Of a stretch of 33,267 nt of DNA, positions 7,455 through 15,385 are shown in pieces; position 1 is the stretch's first letter; each line of letters begins with the position of its first letter. The notes under the pieces were generated by a model. That model did not search any database. It was not told the DNA's origin and saw nothing but the letters and a program-made list of their open reading frames with translations. The stretch spans positions 1-33,267 of the forward strand of contig DATGKR010000184.1 in assembly GCA_035294565.1 (NCBI GenBank), given 5' to 3'. This DNA is from DATGKR01 sp035294565 (GTDB lineage: Bacteria > Actinomycetota > Acidimicrobiia > Acidimicrobiales > Palsa-688). The translations under genes were made by a program, and so were the position numbers.

Positions 7455-8612
7455 GTGACCGCGACGGATAACGCACCCGCACGGCAACGCTGGCGTGCCC
7501 AGTGGGCCGAGCTCTACAGCGAAGTCGTCACCTCCGGCCTGTGCACGGGCTGCGCCGGCTGCATCGTGTCCTGCCCCTACGACGTGCTCGGCTACGACGA
7601 CAAGGACGGCGTCTACCGGCCGTACCACCTCGACGACGAGCTCGGGCCCGGCGACTGCGTCCACGGCCAGAAGGGCTGCACGAACTGCACCCGCGCATGT
7701 CCCCGGTTCCGGGACTGGGAGCCGGAGATCGACGCCACCCTGTTCGGACGCACCCGGGAGCCTGGCGAGCTCGCCGGCGTCGCCAAGGACGTTCTCCTCG
7801 CGCGGGCCACCGACCCCCAAGTTCACTCGGCCGGCCAGGACGGCGGGCTCGTGTCGGCGATCCTGCTGTGGTGCTTGGACAACGACCGCATCGACGCCGC
7901 CCTGGTGTCCGCCCTCGAAGGCGACGGGAGCACGTGGAAGGCGGTCCCGGCGCTCGCCCGCACCCGGGAGGAGGTCCTCGCCACCGCCGGGTCGCGCTAC
8001 ACCTACTCGGCGAACACGCTCGCCTACGCCGAGGCGATCGCCGCCGGCTACGAGCGCCTGGCGTTGGTCGGCATGAGCTGCCAGGCGTCGGTGCCCGGCG
8101 TCATGCGGGCCCGCAAGGCGGGCAAGCCGGCCCGTCGGCTGGCCCTGTCGATCGGCCTGCTCTGCTCGAAAACCTTCGACGACGCCATATTCGACGAGCT
8201 GCTGGAGGCCAAGTACGGGCTGCGCCGGGCGGAGATAGCCAAGATGAACATCAAAGGCGTGCTGCAGATCTGGATGCGCGACGGGTCCTACCACGAAGTG
8301 CCGCTCAAGGAGTGCCACCACTGGACCCGCGAGGGCTGCAAGCTCTGCCCCGATTTCGCCGCCGAGCACGCCGACATCTCCACAGGGGGGATCGGCGCCT
8401 TCAACGACTGGACGCTCACCCTCGTCCGTACCGACCTCGGACGGGAGGTCGTCTCGGGCATGGCCGCCGACGGGGTGATCGAGACCCGCCCAGCCGACGA
8501 CGACCCGGGCGCGGTGGCCCTGCTTCGAAAGCTGTCCGCCGTCTCCCGCCGGCGCTGGCCCGAACAGGCCGTCGCGGCGCCCCGCCTCGGGCTCTCGCCG
8601 CGGCCCACCTAA
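7455..8612 (+). CDS. FrhB-like coenzyme F420 oxidoreductase (beta-subunit family)
   Basis: A 385-aa flavin/iron-sulfur protein of the F420 hydrogenase/dehydrogenase beta-subunit family. The N-terminus has a ferredoxin-type cluster motif (CTGCAGCIVSCPYD, about 26-39) and a second cysteine set (CTNCTRACP, about 77-85). The central and C-terminal FrhB domains follow, with ATAGSRYTYSANT and VGMSCQASVPGV. Members move electrons between F420 and FAD/Fe-S partners. No hydrogenase or Fpo subunits are nearby, so the partner is unknown. Its stop TAA overlaps the convergent PPOX gene's TAG within the shared ctaa. The leaderless promoter suggests a transcription unit separate from the liv operon. Confidence 0.85.
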   Translation: MTATDNAPARQRWRAQWAELYSEVVTSGLCTGCAGCIVSCPYDVLGYDDKDGVYRPYHLDDELGPGDCVHGQKGCTNCTRACPRFRDWEPEIDATLFGRTREPGELAGVAKDVLLARATDPQVHSAGQDGGLVSAILLWCLDNDRIDAALVSALEGDGSTWKAVPALARTREEVLATAGSRYTYSANTLAYAEAIAAGYERLALVGMSCQASVPGVMRARKAGKPARRLALSIGLLCSKTFDDAIFDELLEAKYGLRRAEIAKMNIKGVLQIWMRDGSYHEVPLKECHHWTREGCKLCPDFAAEHADISTGGIGAFNDWTLTLVRTDLGREVVSGMAADGVIETRPADDDPGAVALLRKLSAVSRRRWPEQAVAAPRLGLSPRPT

Positions 8613-9073
8613 CCCGCCGCGGCCCGCCCTCCCAGACCGGCGTCGGGACCCGCCAGCTTGCGATGGTCCCACGAGACGGTCTTCTGCACGTCCACGGTGA
8701 CGAGGAGGCGGTTGTGCATCATCGCCTCGACCGCGGCGCGCTGCGACTCGTCGTAGGGGCCCACGTAGCGCTCCCACATGGACACGCCGAACCTCCACAC
8801 GGAGTCGGGGTCCTCGATTATGCGGGCCCTCCCGACGATCTCCACGCCCCGCAGCTGGTCGTAGGACTCGCCGGCTTCGACCAGGAAAGTGAGCCGCGGG
8901 TCGCGGCGGAGGTTCTGGACCTTCTGCGATTTGCGCTTCGTCTCGACGCAGATCACCCCGTCGAGGAAGCCGTACCACATGGCGACAGCGTGTATCGATC
9001 CGTCGGGGTGCATCGAGCACATGGTGGCGGTCCGCTCCTCGTGGAGGAAGCGGTCCACCTCCTCGGGGCTCAT
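8609..9073 (-). CDS. PPOX-fold F420-dependent oxidoreductase-like protein
   Basis: A 154-aa split-barrel protein of the pyridoxamine 5'-phosphate oxidase superfamily, closest by eye to the actinobacterial F420-dependent class: MSPEEVDRFLHEERTATMCS, then KSQKVQNLRRDPRLTFLVE and LRGVEIVGRARIIEDPD. Such enzymes use F420H2 or flavin to reduce small substrates; the substrate here is unknown. I chose ATG at 9073 because it matches where family members begin and has GGAG 6 nt upstream. A GTG at 9103 in frame is an alternative that would add 10 residues and start 12 nt after bS22. Last gene of the leftward block. Confidence 0.82.
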   Translation of the reverse strand: MSPEEVDRFLHEERTATMCSMHPDGSIHAVAMWYGFLDGVICVETKRKSQKVQNLRRDPRLTFLVEAGESYDQLRGVEIVGRARIIEDPDSVWRFGVSMWERYVGPYDESQRAAVEAMMHNRLLVTVDVQKTVSWDHRKLAGPDAGLGGRAAAG

Positions 9074-9114
9074 CTTGATCTCCGCCCTGCGGTTGACGCC
9101 CACAGCCGACCCCG

Positions 9115-9213
9115 CTACCGGCCCGCCCGCCTCTGCCAGCGGGTGGCTTTGAGCATCTTCTTGTGCTTCTTCTTGCGCATGCGCTTCCTGCGCTTCTTGA
9201 TCAGCGAGCCCAC
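9115..9213 (-). CDS. Small ribosomal protein bS22-like (AURKAIP1/COX24-type)
   Basis: A 32-aa, extremely basic peptide: GTG-start MGSLIKKRRKRMRKKKHKK, then MLKATRWQRRAGR. This matches the actinobacterial family annotated as AURKAIP1/COX24-domain protein, one member of which was seen in the mycobacterial 30S subunit and named bS22. I recognise it from memory of the pattern GSxIKKRRKRMxKKKHxKxLxxTRxQRR. It lies 12 nt downstream of ispE but has its own -10-like TAGCCT, which would yield a leaderless mRNA. Confidence 0.88.
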   Translation of the reverse strand: MGSLIKKRRKRMRKKKHKKMLKATRWQRRAGR

Positions 9214-9222
9214 GGGGGTAGC

Positions 9223-9228
9223 AGGCTA
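9223..9228 (-). promoter_or_regulatory. -10 box TAGCCT for bS22, overlapping the ispE stop codon
   Basis: On the minus strand TAGCCT runs 9228 to 9223 and ends 9 nt before the bS22 GTG. Its first three bases are the ispE TAG stop. Confidence 0.5.
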
Positions 9229-9969
9229 ACCCGCCGCCGCGCCGGGCGGCCAACCCGAGGGAACGGTTCGCACGACCACCCGCCCCGCGCCGGGGTGCTC
9301 GCCCTCGACGAACCACGTCGACCCGCTGCCCGCCAGGCGGGGCACCAGCCCCGTGGCCTCCCCGAGCAGGTCCCTCCAGCGGACGAGGCGGGGCTCGACG
9401 GCGAGGGCGGCCGGCTCGAGGTCGTTGCCGTTGTCGCCGACCGGCCCCCCGAGGTCGTCCCAAGCCCGGTAGACCGCCGGCGTGGAAACGTGCAGGCGGG
9501 GCACGACCAGCGTGTAGGCCGCCGGGCGGAACGGCAGCGGCTCGACCACCTCCCCCGCCCCGCCGACCCTCGCCCTGCCGCCCGCGACGCAGAACGGCAC
9601 GTCCGAGCCGAGCGACGCGGCGATACCCGGGTCGGAGCAGCCCGCCCACCGCAGCACCGCTGCCGCGTCCGCTGATCCTCCGCCGAGGCCGGCTCCGGCC
9701 GGTATGCGCTTCTCCAGACGCACCCGTGCCGACCGGCCGACCGCCTGCAGGGCCCGGCGGACCAGGTTGGCGGGGCCGGCGGGCACCCCGCCCGCCTCGG
9801 GGCCGGCGACCTCCAGCCCGTCGCCTGCCTCGAAGCTGACGACGTCGGCCAGGTCGACGCTCACCATCTCGGCTTCGAGCAGGTGGTACCCGTCGGGGCG
9901 CACGCCGGTGACCCGCAGGGACAGGGTCAGCTTCGCCGGTGCCGCCAGCTCGGCGGCCTCCCCCCTCAC
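9226..9969 (-). CDS. ispE: 4-diphosphocytidyl-2-C-methyl-D-erythritol kinase
   Basis: GHMP-family kinase of the MEP isoprenoid pathway; it phosphorylates the 2-hydroxyl of CDP-methylerythritol using ATP. 247 aa, somewhat short for the family. The N-terminus has APAKLTLSLRVTGVRPDGYHLL (Lys and Asp-Gly-Tyr-His positions conserved). The glycine-rich ATP loop is PAGAGLGGGSADAAAVLR, and LAGSGSTWFVEG is the third GHMP motif. Start is GTG at 9969, which overlaps the rsmA stop as GTGA; upstream ATGs at 10023 and 10017 lie inside rsmA and would add a non-conserved extension. The rsmA-ispE order is a widespread actinobacterial arrangement. Confidence 0.92.
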   Translation of the reverse strand: MRGEAAELAAPAKLTLSLRVTGVRPDGYHLLEAEMVSVDLADVVSFEAGDGLEVAGPEAGGVPAGPANLVRRALQAVGRSARVRLEKRIPAGAGLGGGSADAAAVLRWAGCSDPGIAASLGSDVPFCVAGGRARVGGAGEVVEPLPFRPAAYTLVVPRLHVSTPAVYRAWDDLGGPVGDNGNDLEPAALAVEPRLVRWRDLLGEATGLVPRLAGSGSTWFVEGEHPGAGRVVVRTVPSGWPPGAAAG

Positions 9970-10805
9970 CGCCGGGCCCAGGCCGGGTCGGCGGCGGCCA
10001 AGGCCAAGCGTCCCCATGCGCACACGCCGAGGTCCTCGGCGCGGCCCTCGGGGTCCACGCCGGCCCGGGCGAAGGCGTCGGGGCTGACAAGGCCCCCCAG
10101 CGAGCGCCGGAGCATCTTGCGCCGGCCGGCGAAGCCGGCGCGCACCAGGCCGAACAGCGCCTCGGGCGTCACGCCGGCGACCGCCGGCTCGGCGCGCCGC
10201 TCGAGCGAGACGAGCACCGACTCCACGTGCGGCCGCGGCCAGAACACCGTGGCGGGCACCCGGCCCACGACCTTGGCGCGCGCCCAGTAGGCGACCTTGA
10301 CCGACACCGCCCCGTAGGCGGGGGACCCCTCGGCGGCGCAGAGACGCTCCCCGACCTCCCGCTGCACCATGACCGTCATCCGGGCCACGGCAGGCACCGA
10401 GTCGAGAAGGCCGGCGACGAGCGGCGTGGCTATGTTGTAGGGCAGGTTGGAGACCAGCGCCCAGCGGTCGGAGCCGGCGAGCAGCGACGCCCAGTCGGCG
10501 CGCAGGGCGTCGCAGTGCACGACCCGCACGCAGCCGGTGCCGCCCAGCACCTCCTCGAGGATGGGCAGGAGGCGGCCGTCGGCCTCCACCGCGGTGACGG
10601 CCGCCCCCCTCTCGGCGAGGGCGAGGGTCAACGAGCCGGCCCCTGGGCCCACCTCGAGCACGTGGTCATCCGGCCCGACGCCGGCTACGCGGGCGACGCG
10701 CCGAACGGTGTTCGGGTCGACCACGAAGTTCTGCCCGAGGGCGCGGCTCGGCCTGACGCCGTGGCGGCCGAGCAGGGCGACCAGCTGCGGGGCGCTCGAG
10801 ATCAC
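9966..10805 (-). CDS. rsmA: 16S rRNA dimethyladenosine transferase (RsmA/KsgA)
   Basis: S-adenosylmethionine-dependent enzyme that dimethylates two adjacent adenines in the 3'-terminal hairpin of 16S rRNA during 30S maturation. 279 aa, normal length. Motifs seen: RPSRALGQNFVVD near the N-terminus, the SAM loop VLEVGPGAGSLT, the acidic VTAVEADGRLL strand, and the catalytic NLPYN in VSNLPYNIATPLV. The C-terminal helical domain ends in GVCAWGRLALAAA. Start GTG at 10805 overlaps the tatD stop (GTGA); a start at 10910 lies within tatD. Confidence 0.95.
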   Translation of the reverse strand: MISSAPQLVALLGRHGVRPSRALGQNFVVDPNTVRRVARVAGVGPDDHVLEVGPGAGSLTLALAERGAAVTAVEADGRLLPILEEVLGGTGCVRVVHCDALRADWASLLAGSDRWALVSNLPYNIATPLVAGLLDSVPAVARMTVMVQREVGERLCAAEGSPAYGAVSVKVAYWARAKVVGRVPATVFWPRPHVESVLVSLERRAEPAVAGVTPEALFGLVRAGFAGRRKMLRRSLGGLVSPDAFARAGVDPEGRAEDLGVCAWGRLALAAADPAWARR

Positions 10806-11533
10806 CGGAGCCGGAAGACCAGCTCGGCGTTCGCCCACGTCGCCTCCTCGACCTCCTCCGGCGCTTCGCCTCGGATCGAGGCCACCGCTGCGCCGACCAG
10901 GGGCACCCATTCCGGCCGGTTCGGCTCACCCCGGTGGGGCACCGGGGCCAGGTAGGGGGTGTCGGTTTCGACCAGGAGCCTGTCGGGCGGGCACAGCGAC
11001 GCCGACTCGCGCACCGGCGCGGCGTTCTTGAACGTGACGATGCCGCTGAACGACAGGTAGGCGCCCAGGTCCAGCGCCCGCCGCGCCTCCGGCGGGCCGC
11101 CGGTGAAGCAGTGGAACACCAGGCGGTCAGGCGGGTCCTCGGCGAGGAGGCCGAAGGTGTCCTCCCAGGCGTCACGGCTGTGGACCACGAGGGCAAGGTC
11201 GAGGGAACGGGCCAACTCGACCTGCTCGGCGAACACGGCGAGCTGCGCTTCGCGCGGCGAATGCTCGTAGTAGTAGTCGAGGCCGCACTCCCCGACGGCG
11301 ACGACGAGCGGGTCGGGCGACCGCAGGAGCTCCACGATGCCGGCCGTCCCGGCCGACGCGTCGTGGGGGTGCAACCCGACGGTCGCGTAGATCCCCGCCG
11401 CGCTGTGGGCGAGGGCGATGGCGGCGGCCGAGGTGGCCGCGTCCGTGCCCACGTCCACCATCCTCGCCACCCCCGCGTCGAGGGCGGCGGGGAGGTGCGA
11501 GGCGTCGATGTGACAGTGGCTGTCGGTCCACAC
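10802..11533 (-). CDS. tatD: TatD-family metal-dependent deoxyribonuclease
   Basis: TIM-barrel hydrolase of the TatD/YcfH family, 243 aa. Metal ligands are visible as DSHCHID (N-terminal HxH), GECGLDYYY (Glu), VHSRDA (His), FHCFTG (His) and VETDTPYL (Asp). Family members act as 3'-5' exonucleases; a role in DNA repair is known for some. Start GTG at 11533 puts the HxH motif at its usual N-terminal position and lies 5 nt after the metG stop. Placement between metG and rsmA is the common bacterial order. Confidence 0.93.
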   Translation of the reverse strand: MWTDSHCHIDASHLPAALDAGVARMVDVGTDAATSAAAIALAHSAAGIYATVGLHPHDASAGTAGIVELLRSPDPLVVAVGECGLDYYYEHSPREAQLAVFAEQVELARSLDLALVVHSRDAWEDTFGLLAEDPPDRLVFHCFTGGPPEARRALDLGAYLSFSGIVTFKNAAPVRESASLCPPDRLLVETDTPYLAPVPHRGEPNRPEWVPLVGAAVASIRGEAPEEVEEATWANAELVFRLR

Positions 11534-11538
11534 GGCGG

Positions 11539-13047
11539 TCAGCCGGCGAGCCGGGGGAACAGCGGCTCCCCCCGCGACACCGTCAACCCCCCCGGGTAGC
11601 CCCCCCAGGCGGCGGCGGCCGGCAGCCGTTGGTCCGCCACCCGCCCCGGGAGGCCGATCCTCCGCCATATCTCGTCCGACGCCCGCGTCAACGCCGGGCT
11701 GGCCAGCAGCGCCACGATGCGCAGCACCTCCAGGGCGTCCCCCAGGACTGCGTCCACCGACGGGCCGGGCTCGGCCTTCCACGGCTCGGCGGCCTCGAGG
11801 GCGGCGTTCGCCGCGTGCACCAGCCTCCACCCCGCCTCCAGCGCCTCGCTCGGTGCGATCCGCTCCCAGGCGCGCACGGCGTCGTCGACGGCCGAGGCGG
11901 CGGCGGCGGCGAGCGGCGACGCCGGCGACGGCGCCGGGCCGACCCCCCCGCACTTGCGTTCGACGACCGTCGCCACCCGCGACAGCAGGTTGCCGAGGTT
12001 GTTGGCGAGGTCGGCGTTGTAGCGCGCCACCATCCCCTCGTAGGAGAAGTCGCCGTCCGGGCCGAAGGCCTGGTCGCGCAGGAAGTGGTAGCGGTAGCCG
12101 TCCACCCCGAACGTGGCGACCAGCTCGGCGGGGGCGATCTGGTTCAGCGACGTCTTGGACATCTTCTCCCCGCCGACGAGCAGGAAGCCGTGGACCGCTA
12201 TGCGCGCGGGCGGCTCTACGTCCGCGGCCATGAGCAGCGCCGGCCAGTACACGCAGTGGAACCGGAGGATGTCCTTGCCGATCAGGTGGTGCACAGCCGG
12301 CCACCAGGAGGCGAAGCGCTCCGGGTCGGTGCCGTAGCCGGCGGCGGTGGCGTAGTTGATCAGCGCGTCGTACCACACGTAGAACACGTGGCCGGGGTCC
12401 CAGGGGACGGGCACCCCCCAGGTGATCGACGTCCGGGAGATGGAGATGTCCCGCAGTCCTCCTTTGATCAGCCCGATCGCCTCGTTGCGCTTCGCCTCGG
12501 GGGTCACCGCCCCGGGGCGAGCGGAGTACCACTCGAGCAGGCGGTCGGTGAACTCGGACAGCTTGAAGAAGTAGTTCTCCTCCTCCAACCACTCGACCGG
12601 GGCGCGGTGTATCGGGCAGCGCCGCCCGTCGAGCAGGTCCTCCTCGTTGTAGTACGCCTCGCAGGAGACGCAGTAGAGGCCGGCGTAGGGTCGCAGCTCT
12701 ATCCAGCCCCGGTCGTAGGCGGCCTGCATCAGCGCCTGCGTGGCCCGCCTGTGTCGATCCTCGGTGGTGCGGATGAAGTCGTCGTAGGAGATGTCGAGGA
12801 GCTCCCACACCTCGCGGTAGCGGGCGGACGTCCTGTCGGCCTGCTCGAGGGGGGTGAGCCCGTTGGCCTCGGCGGCTCGCTGGACCTTGAGCCCGTGCTC
12901 GTCGGTGCCGGTGAGGAAGAACACCTCCTCGCCGCAGAGGCGGTGCCAGCGGGCCAGCGCGTCTGCGGTGACCGTCGTGTAGGCGTGGCCTATGTGCGGG
13001 GCGTCGTTGACGTAGTAGATCGGTGTGGTGACGTAGAAGCGGTCCAC
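11539..13047 (-). CDS. metG: Methionyl-tRNA synthetase
   Basis: Charges initiator and elongator tRNA-Met. 502 aa, the short form without a C-terminal dimerisation domain. Class I motifs are present: HIGH in YVNDAPHIGHAYT (about 15-18) and KMSKS as GGEKMSKTSLNQI. The connective peptide keeps a reduced cysteine set (CVSC ... CPIH). The anticodon-binding region contains YNADLANNLGNLLSRV. Start GTG at 13047 gives the standard VDRFYVTTPIYYVND N-terminus; a start at 13098 lies in rsmI. A TAGACT box upstream overlaps the rsmI stop. Confidence 0.96.
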   Translation of the reverse strand: MDRFYVTTPIYYVNDAPHIGHAYTTVTADALARWHRLCGEEVFFLTGTDEHGLKVQRAAEANGLTPLEQADRTSARYREVWELLDISYDDFIRTTEDRHRRATQALMQAAYDRGWIELRPYAGLYCVSCEAYYNEEDLLDGRRCPIHRAPVEWLEEENYFFKLSEFTDRLLEWYSARPGAVTPEAKRNEAIGLIKGGLRDISISRTSITWGVPVPWDPGHVFYVWYDALINYATAAGYGTDPERFASWWPAVHHLIGKDILRFHCVYWPALLMAADVEPPARIAVHGFLLVGGEKMSKTSLNQIAPAELVATFGVDGYRYHFLRDQAFGPDGDFSYEGMVARYNADLANNLGNLLSRVATVVERKCGGVGPAPSPASPLAAAAASAVDDAVRAWERIAPSEALEAGWRLVHAANAALEAAEPWKAEPGPSVDAVLGDALEVLRIVALLASPALTRASDEIWRRIGLPGRVADQRLPAAAAWGGYPGGLTVSRGEPLFPRLAG

Positions 13048-13057
13048 GGTCCGCAGC

Positions 13058-13063
13058 AGTCTA
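13058..13063 (-). promoter_or_regulatory. -10-like TAGACT for metG, overlapping the rsmI stop codon
   Basis: On the minus strand TAGACT runs 13063 to 13058 and ends 10 nt before the metG GTG. The leading TAG is the rsmI stop. No Shine-Dalgarno lies between, consistent with a leaderless or nearly leaderless transcript. Confidence 0.4.
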
Positions 13064-13909
13064 CGGGGGCTCCCCGTCCGCCCGGAGGGACAAGGCATAC
13101 ACGGTGCGCCTCGGCACCCCGAGCTCCGAGGCGATCTCGGTGACCGCCTCCCGCCTTCCCATCCCGGCGGCCAGCCTGGCCCGCAGAGCGCCGAGGATCT
13201 CCTCTTCGGAGGCGGCGGGTCGCTGGCGGCACCCCTCGACGAGCAGGACCCATTCGCCTCTCGGCTCGGTGCCGGCGACCCACAAGACCGCCTCCTCCAC
13301 CGTTCCCCTCCACACCTCCTCGTGGAGTTTGGTGAGCTCCCGGGCGGCTACCAGGGCGCGCTCCGGTGCGCACACCGCGGCCAGGTCGCCGATGGTGGCC
13401 CCGACCCTTCCCGCGGCTTCGAACACGACCGACGTCACCGGGCTCTGTGCGATCTCCCCGATCGCCTGCTGCCTGGCGGCGCCTTTGCGGGGGAGGAAAC
13501 CGAAGAACCGGAACTGCGATGCGGGCAGCCCCGACACGGCCAGGGCGGCGACCGCCGCCGACGGCCCGGGGACCACCTCCACGGCCAGGCCGGCGCCGGC
13601 GACGGCTCTCACCACCGCCGCCCCCGGGTCCGAGACGGTGGGCATCCCCGCGTCGCTCACCACCGCCGCTTTCATCCCGGCCGCCACGGCGGCGGCGACT
13701 TTGGCTGCGGCGTGCTCCTCGTTGTTGGCGTCGAGGCGGACAAGGCGGGGGGCGCCGATGCCGAGGGCGGACAGGAGCTTGCGCGTGCGGCGGGTGTCCT
13801 CGCAGTAGACGACGTCGGCCTCCGCGAGGACGCGCGCCATGCGCGAAGAGGCGTCTTCGAGGTTGCCGATCGGTGTCCCGACGACCGAGAGCCGGCCTGG
13901 GCCGCTCAA
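13061..13909 (-). CDS. rsmI: 16S rRNA (cytidine-1402-2'-O)-methyltransferase
   Basis: SAM-dependent tetrapyrrole-methylase-fold enzyme that 2'-O-methylates C1402 of 16S rRNA. 282 aa, normal for the family. N-terminal LSVVGTPIGNLEDASSR, then DVVYCEDTRRT, VSDAGMPTVSDPG and VVPGPSAAVAALAVSGLP are all classical RsmI motifs. The C-terminal tail includes ELGVPRRTVYALSL, a helix-turn-helix-like segment. Start TTG at 13909 overlaps the preceding stop (TTGA) and puts the glycine motif at its usual distance from the N-terminus. Confidence 0.94.
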   Translation of the reverse strand: MSGPGRLSVVGTPIGNLEDASSRMARVLAEADVVYCEDTRRTRKLLSALGIGAPRLVRLDANNEEHAAAKVAAAVAAGMKAAVVSDAGMPTVSDPGAAVVRAVAGAGLAVEVVPGPSAAVAALAVSGLPASQFRFFGFLPRKGAARQQAIGEIAQSPVTSVVFEAAGRVGATIGDLAAVCAPERALVAARELTKLHEEVWRGTVEEAVLWVAGTEPRGEWVLLVEGCRQRPAASEEEILGALRARLAAGMGRREAVTEIASELGVPRRTVYALSLRADGEPP

Positions 13910-14235
13910 ACCCGTCGGATCTCCAGGCGGTCTCCCACCTTCAGCCGCCAGCGCTCGAAGGACCCTTCGTTGGCCACCACGAGAGCGCCCCGGTACAGGC
14001 GCGGTCTGGCGACCCGCCCGGGTCCGATGCTGGCGATCCTGCGCACCTCGAGCCGTTCTTTGTCCCCTTCGCAGACGACGGCGCACCAGGCGAGGTCGAG
14101 GGCGACGGGTGCTGCCAGGGTGTGCACGACTCCCGGCCCGCGCAAAACCACCGCCCCCCGCAGGGAAACGGCCCAGCCGCGGCGTCGTTCCTCGAGGGCT
14201 GCGAGGACGTCGTCGTCGCGAAGCAGCCAGGACAT
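13906..14235 (-). CDS. DUF192 family protein
   Basis: A 109-aa protein of the DUF192 family, function unknown. Family-like features are the GAVVLRGPGVVHTLAAPVAL segment (family form: ...VHTFGM...DVAF), LDLAWCAVV and the C-terminal FERWRLKVGDRLEIR. The usual GM after the VHT core is missing (LAAPV here), so it is a divergent member. Start ATG at 14235 follows the ychF stop by 2 nt. It is coupled to rsmI through TTGA. Confidence 0.75.
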   Translation of the reverse strand: MSWLLRDDDVLAALEERRRGWAVSLRGAVVLRGPGVVHTLAAPVALDLAWCAVVCEGDKERLEVRRIASIGPGRVARPRLYRGALVVANEGSFERWRLKVGDRLEIRRV

Positions 14236-14237
14236 CC

Positions 14238-15314
14238 TCAGACGTTGAATCGGATCTCGAGCACGTCGCCGTCGGCCACCTCGTAGTCCTTGCCCTCGAC
14301 GCGGAGCTTGCCCGCCTCCTTGGCCCGCGCCCACGATCCGATCTCCAGGAGCTGGTCCCAGCGGATCACCTCGGCGCGGATGAACCCGCGTTGGAGGTCC
14401 GAGTGGATGACCCCTGCGCACTCGGGGGCCTTGGCGCCGGCCCGGAAGGTCCACGCCCGGCTCTCCTTGTCCCCGGTGGTGAAGAACGTGCGCCGACCGA
14501 GCAGGTGGTAGGCGGCCCTCGCCACCCTGGGGAGGGCGCCTTCACCCAGGCCGAGGCCTTCGAGCAGCTCGGCGCGCTCGCCGGCAGGCAGCTGGGCCGC
14601 TTCGGCCTCGAGCTTCACGCTGACGCCGAGCACGTCGCCGTGGCCGCCCAGCTCGTCGGCGACCGGCTTGACGAGGGTCTCGGCGTCTTCGAGCTGGTCC
14701 TCGCCGAGGTTGACCACGGCCAGGACCGGTTTGTTGGTGAGGAGGAAGAAGGGCCGCAGCAGGCCCCGCTCCTCGGCCCCGAGCGCCGAACGGTACAGCG
14801 GCACGCCGGCGTCGAGGTGCCCCTTGGCCGCCTCCAGGGCGTCCACCTCCCCTTTCAGGGACTTGTCCGCCTTGGCCGCCTTGCGCCTCTTCTCGATCTG
14901 GCTGTCGACGGTGGCGGCGTCGGCGAGGACGAGCTCCAGTTCGAGCACTCCCAGGTCTTCGAGGGGGTCTGTGCCGCCAGCCACGTTGGGATCGTCGAAA
15001 GCGCGCAGCACCAGGCAGACGGCGTCGGCCTCGCGGATCCCGGCGAGGAACCGGTTGCCCAGCCCCTCCCCCGTCGAGCTACCGGCGACCAAGCCGGCGA
15101 TGTCGACGAGCTCGACCGTCGCGGGGACCACCTTGCGGCTGGCGCTCATCGCGGCGAGGCGCTCGAGCCGGCCGTCGGGGACCGTCGCCACTCCCACGGT
15201 CGTCTCGGTGGTCGAGAAGGGGTGGGCGGCGACCGTCGCCGACCCCCCGGTGAGGGCGTTGAACAGGCTCGACTTGCCCGAGTTGGGCAGCCCGACGATG
15301 CCCAGGCGTTCCAT
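14238..15314 (-). CDS. ychF: Redox/ribosome-associated ATPase YchF (Obg family)
   Basis: Translation-associated P-loop ATPase, 358 aa, normal length. P-loop GLPNSGKS is at 8-15, followed by HPFSTTETTVGVA (switch I) and DIAGLVAGSSTGEGLGNRFL (G3 region). The C-terminal TGS domain includes SDLQRGFIRAEVI and DYEVADGDVLEIRFNV. YchF binds ATP in preference to GTP and associates with ribosomes. Start ATG at 15314 gives the canonical MERLGIVGLPNSGKSS N-terminus; an upstream start at 15437 would run antisense through bL37 and is rejected. First gene of the leftward block, with a TACCCT box 8 nt upstream. Confidence 0.96.
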   Translation of the reverse strand: MERLGIVGLPNSGKSSLFNALTGGSATVAAHPFSTTETTVGVATVPDGRLERLAAMSASRKVVPATVELVDIAGLVAGSSTGEGLGNRFLAGIREADAVCLVLRAFDDPNVAGGTDPLEDLGVLELELVLADAATVDSQIEKRRKAAKADKSLKGEVDALEAAKGHLDAGVPLYRSALGAEERGLLRPFFLLTNKPVLAVVNLGEDQLEDAETLVKPVADELGGHGDVLGVSVKLEAEAAQLPAGERAELLEGLGLGEGALPRVARAAYHLLGRRTFFTTGDKESRAWTFRAGAKAPECAGVIHSDLQRGFIRAEVIRWDQLLEIGSWARAKEAGKLRVEGKDYEVADGDVLEIRFNV

Positions 15315-15322
15315 GCATCCGC

Positions 15323-15328
15323 AGGGTA
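15323..15328 (-). promoter_or_regulatory. -10 box TACCCT for ychF (leaderless)
   Basis: On the minus strand TACCCT runs 15328 to 15323, ending 8 nt before the ATG. No Shine-Dalgarno is evident. Probable start of the ychF-led operon. Confidence 0.5.
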
Positions 15329-15371
15329 CCCGTGGGGGGCCGGGATCGGCCCAGCGGCACCCCGGAGAGGT

Positions 15372-15377
15372 TAGAGT
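15372..15377 (+). promoter_or_regulatory. -10 box TAGAGT for bL37 (leaderless)
   Basis: TAGAGT ends 8 nt before the GTG at 15386 and there is no ribosome binding site. It diverges from the ychF promoter 44 bp away. Confidence 0.5.
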
Positions 15378-15385
15378 CCCGGCCC

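Noticed and set aside
13906..14454. Start of the DUF192 gene at 14454
   Set aside because: That extension runs through the ychF coding region; ATG at 14235 directly follows the ychF stop and matches the family length.
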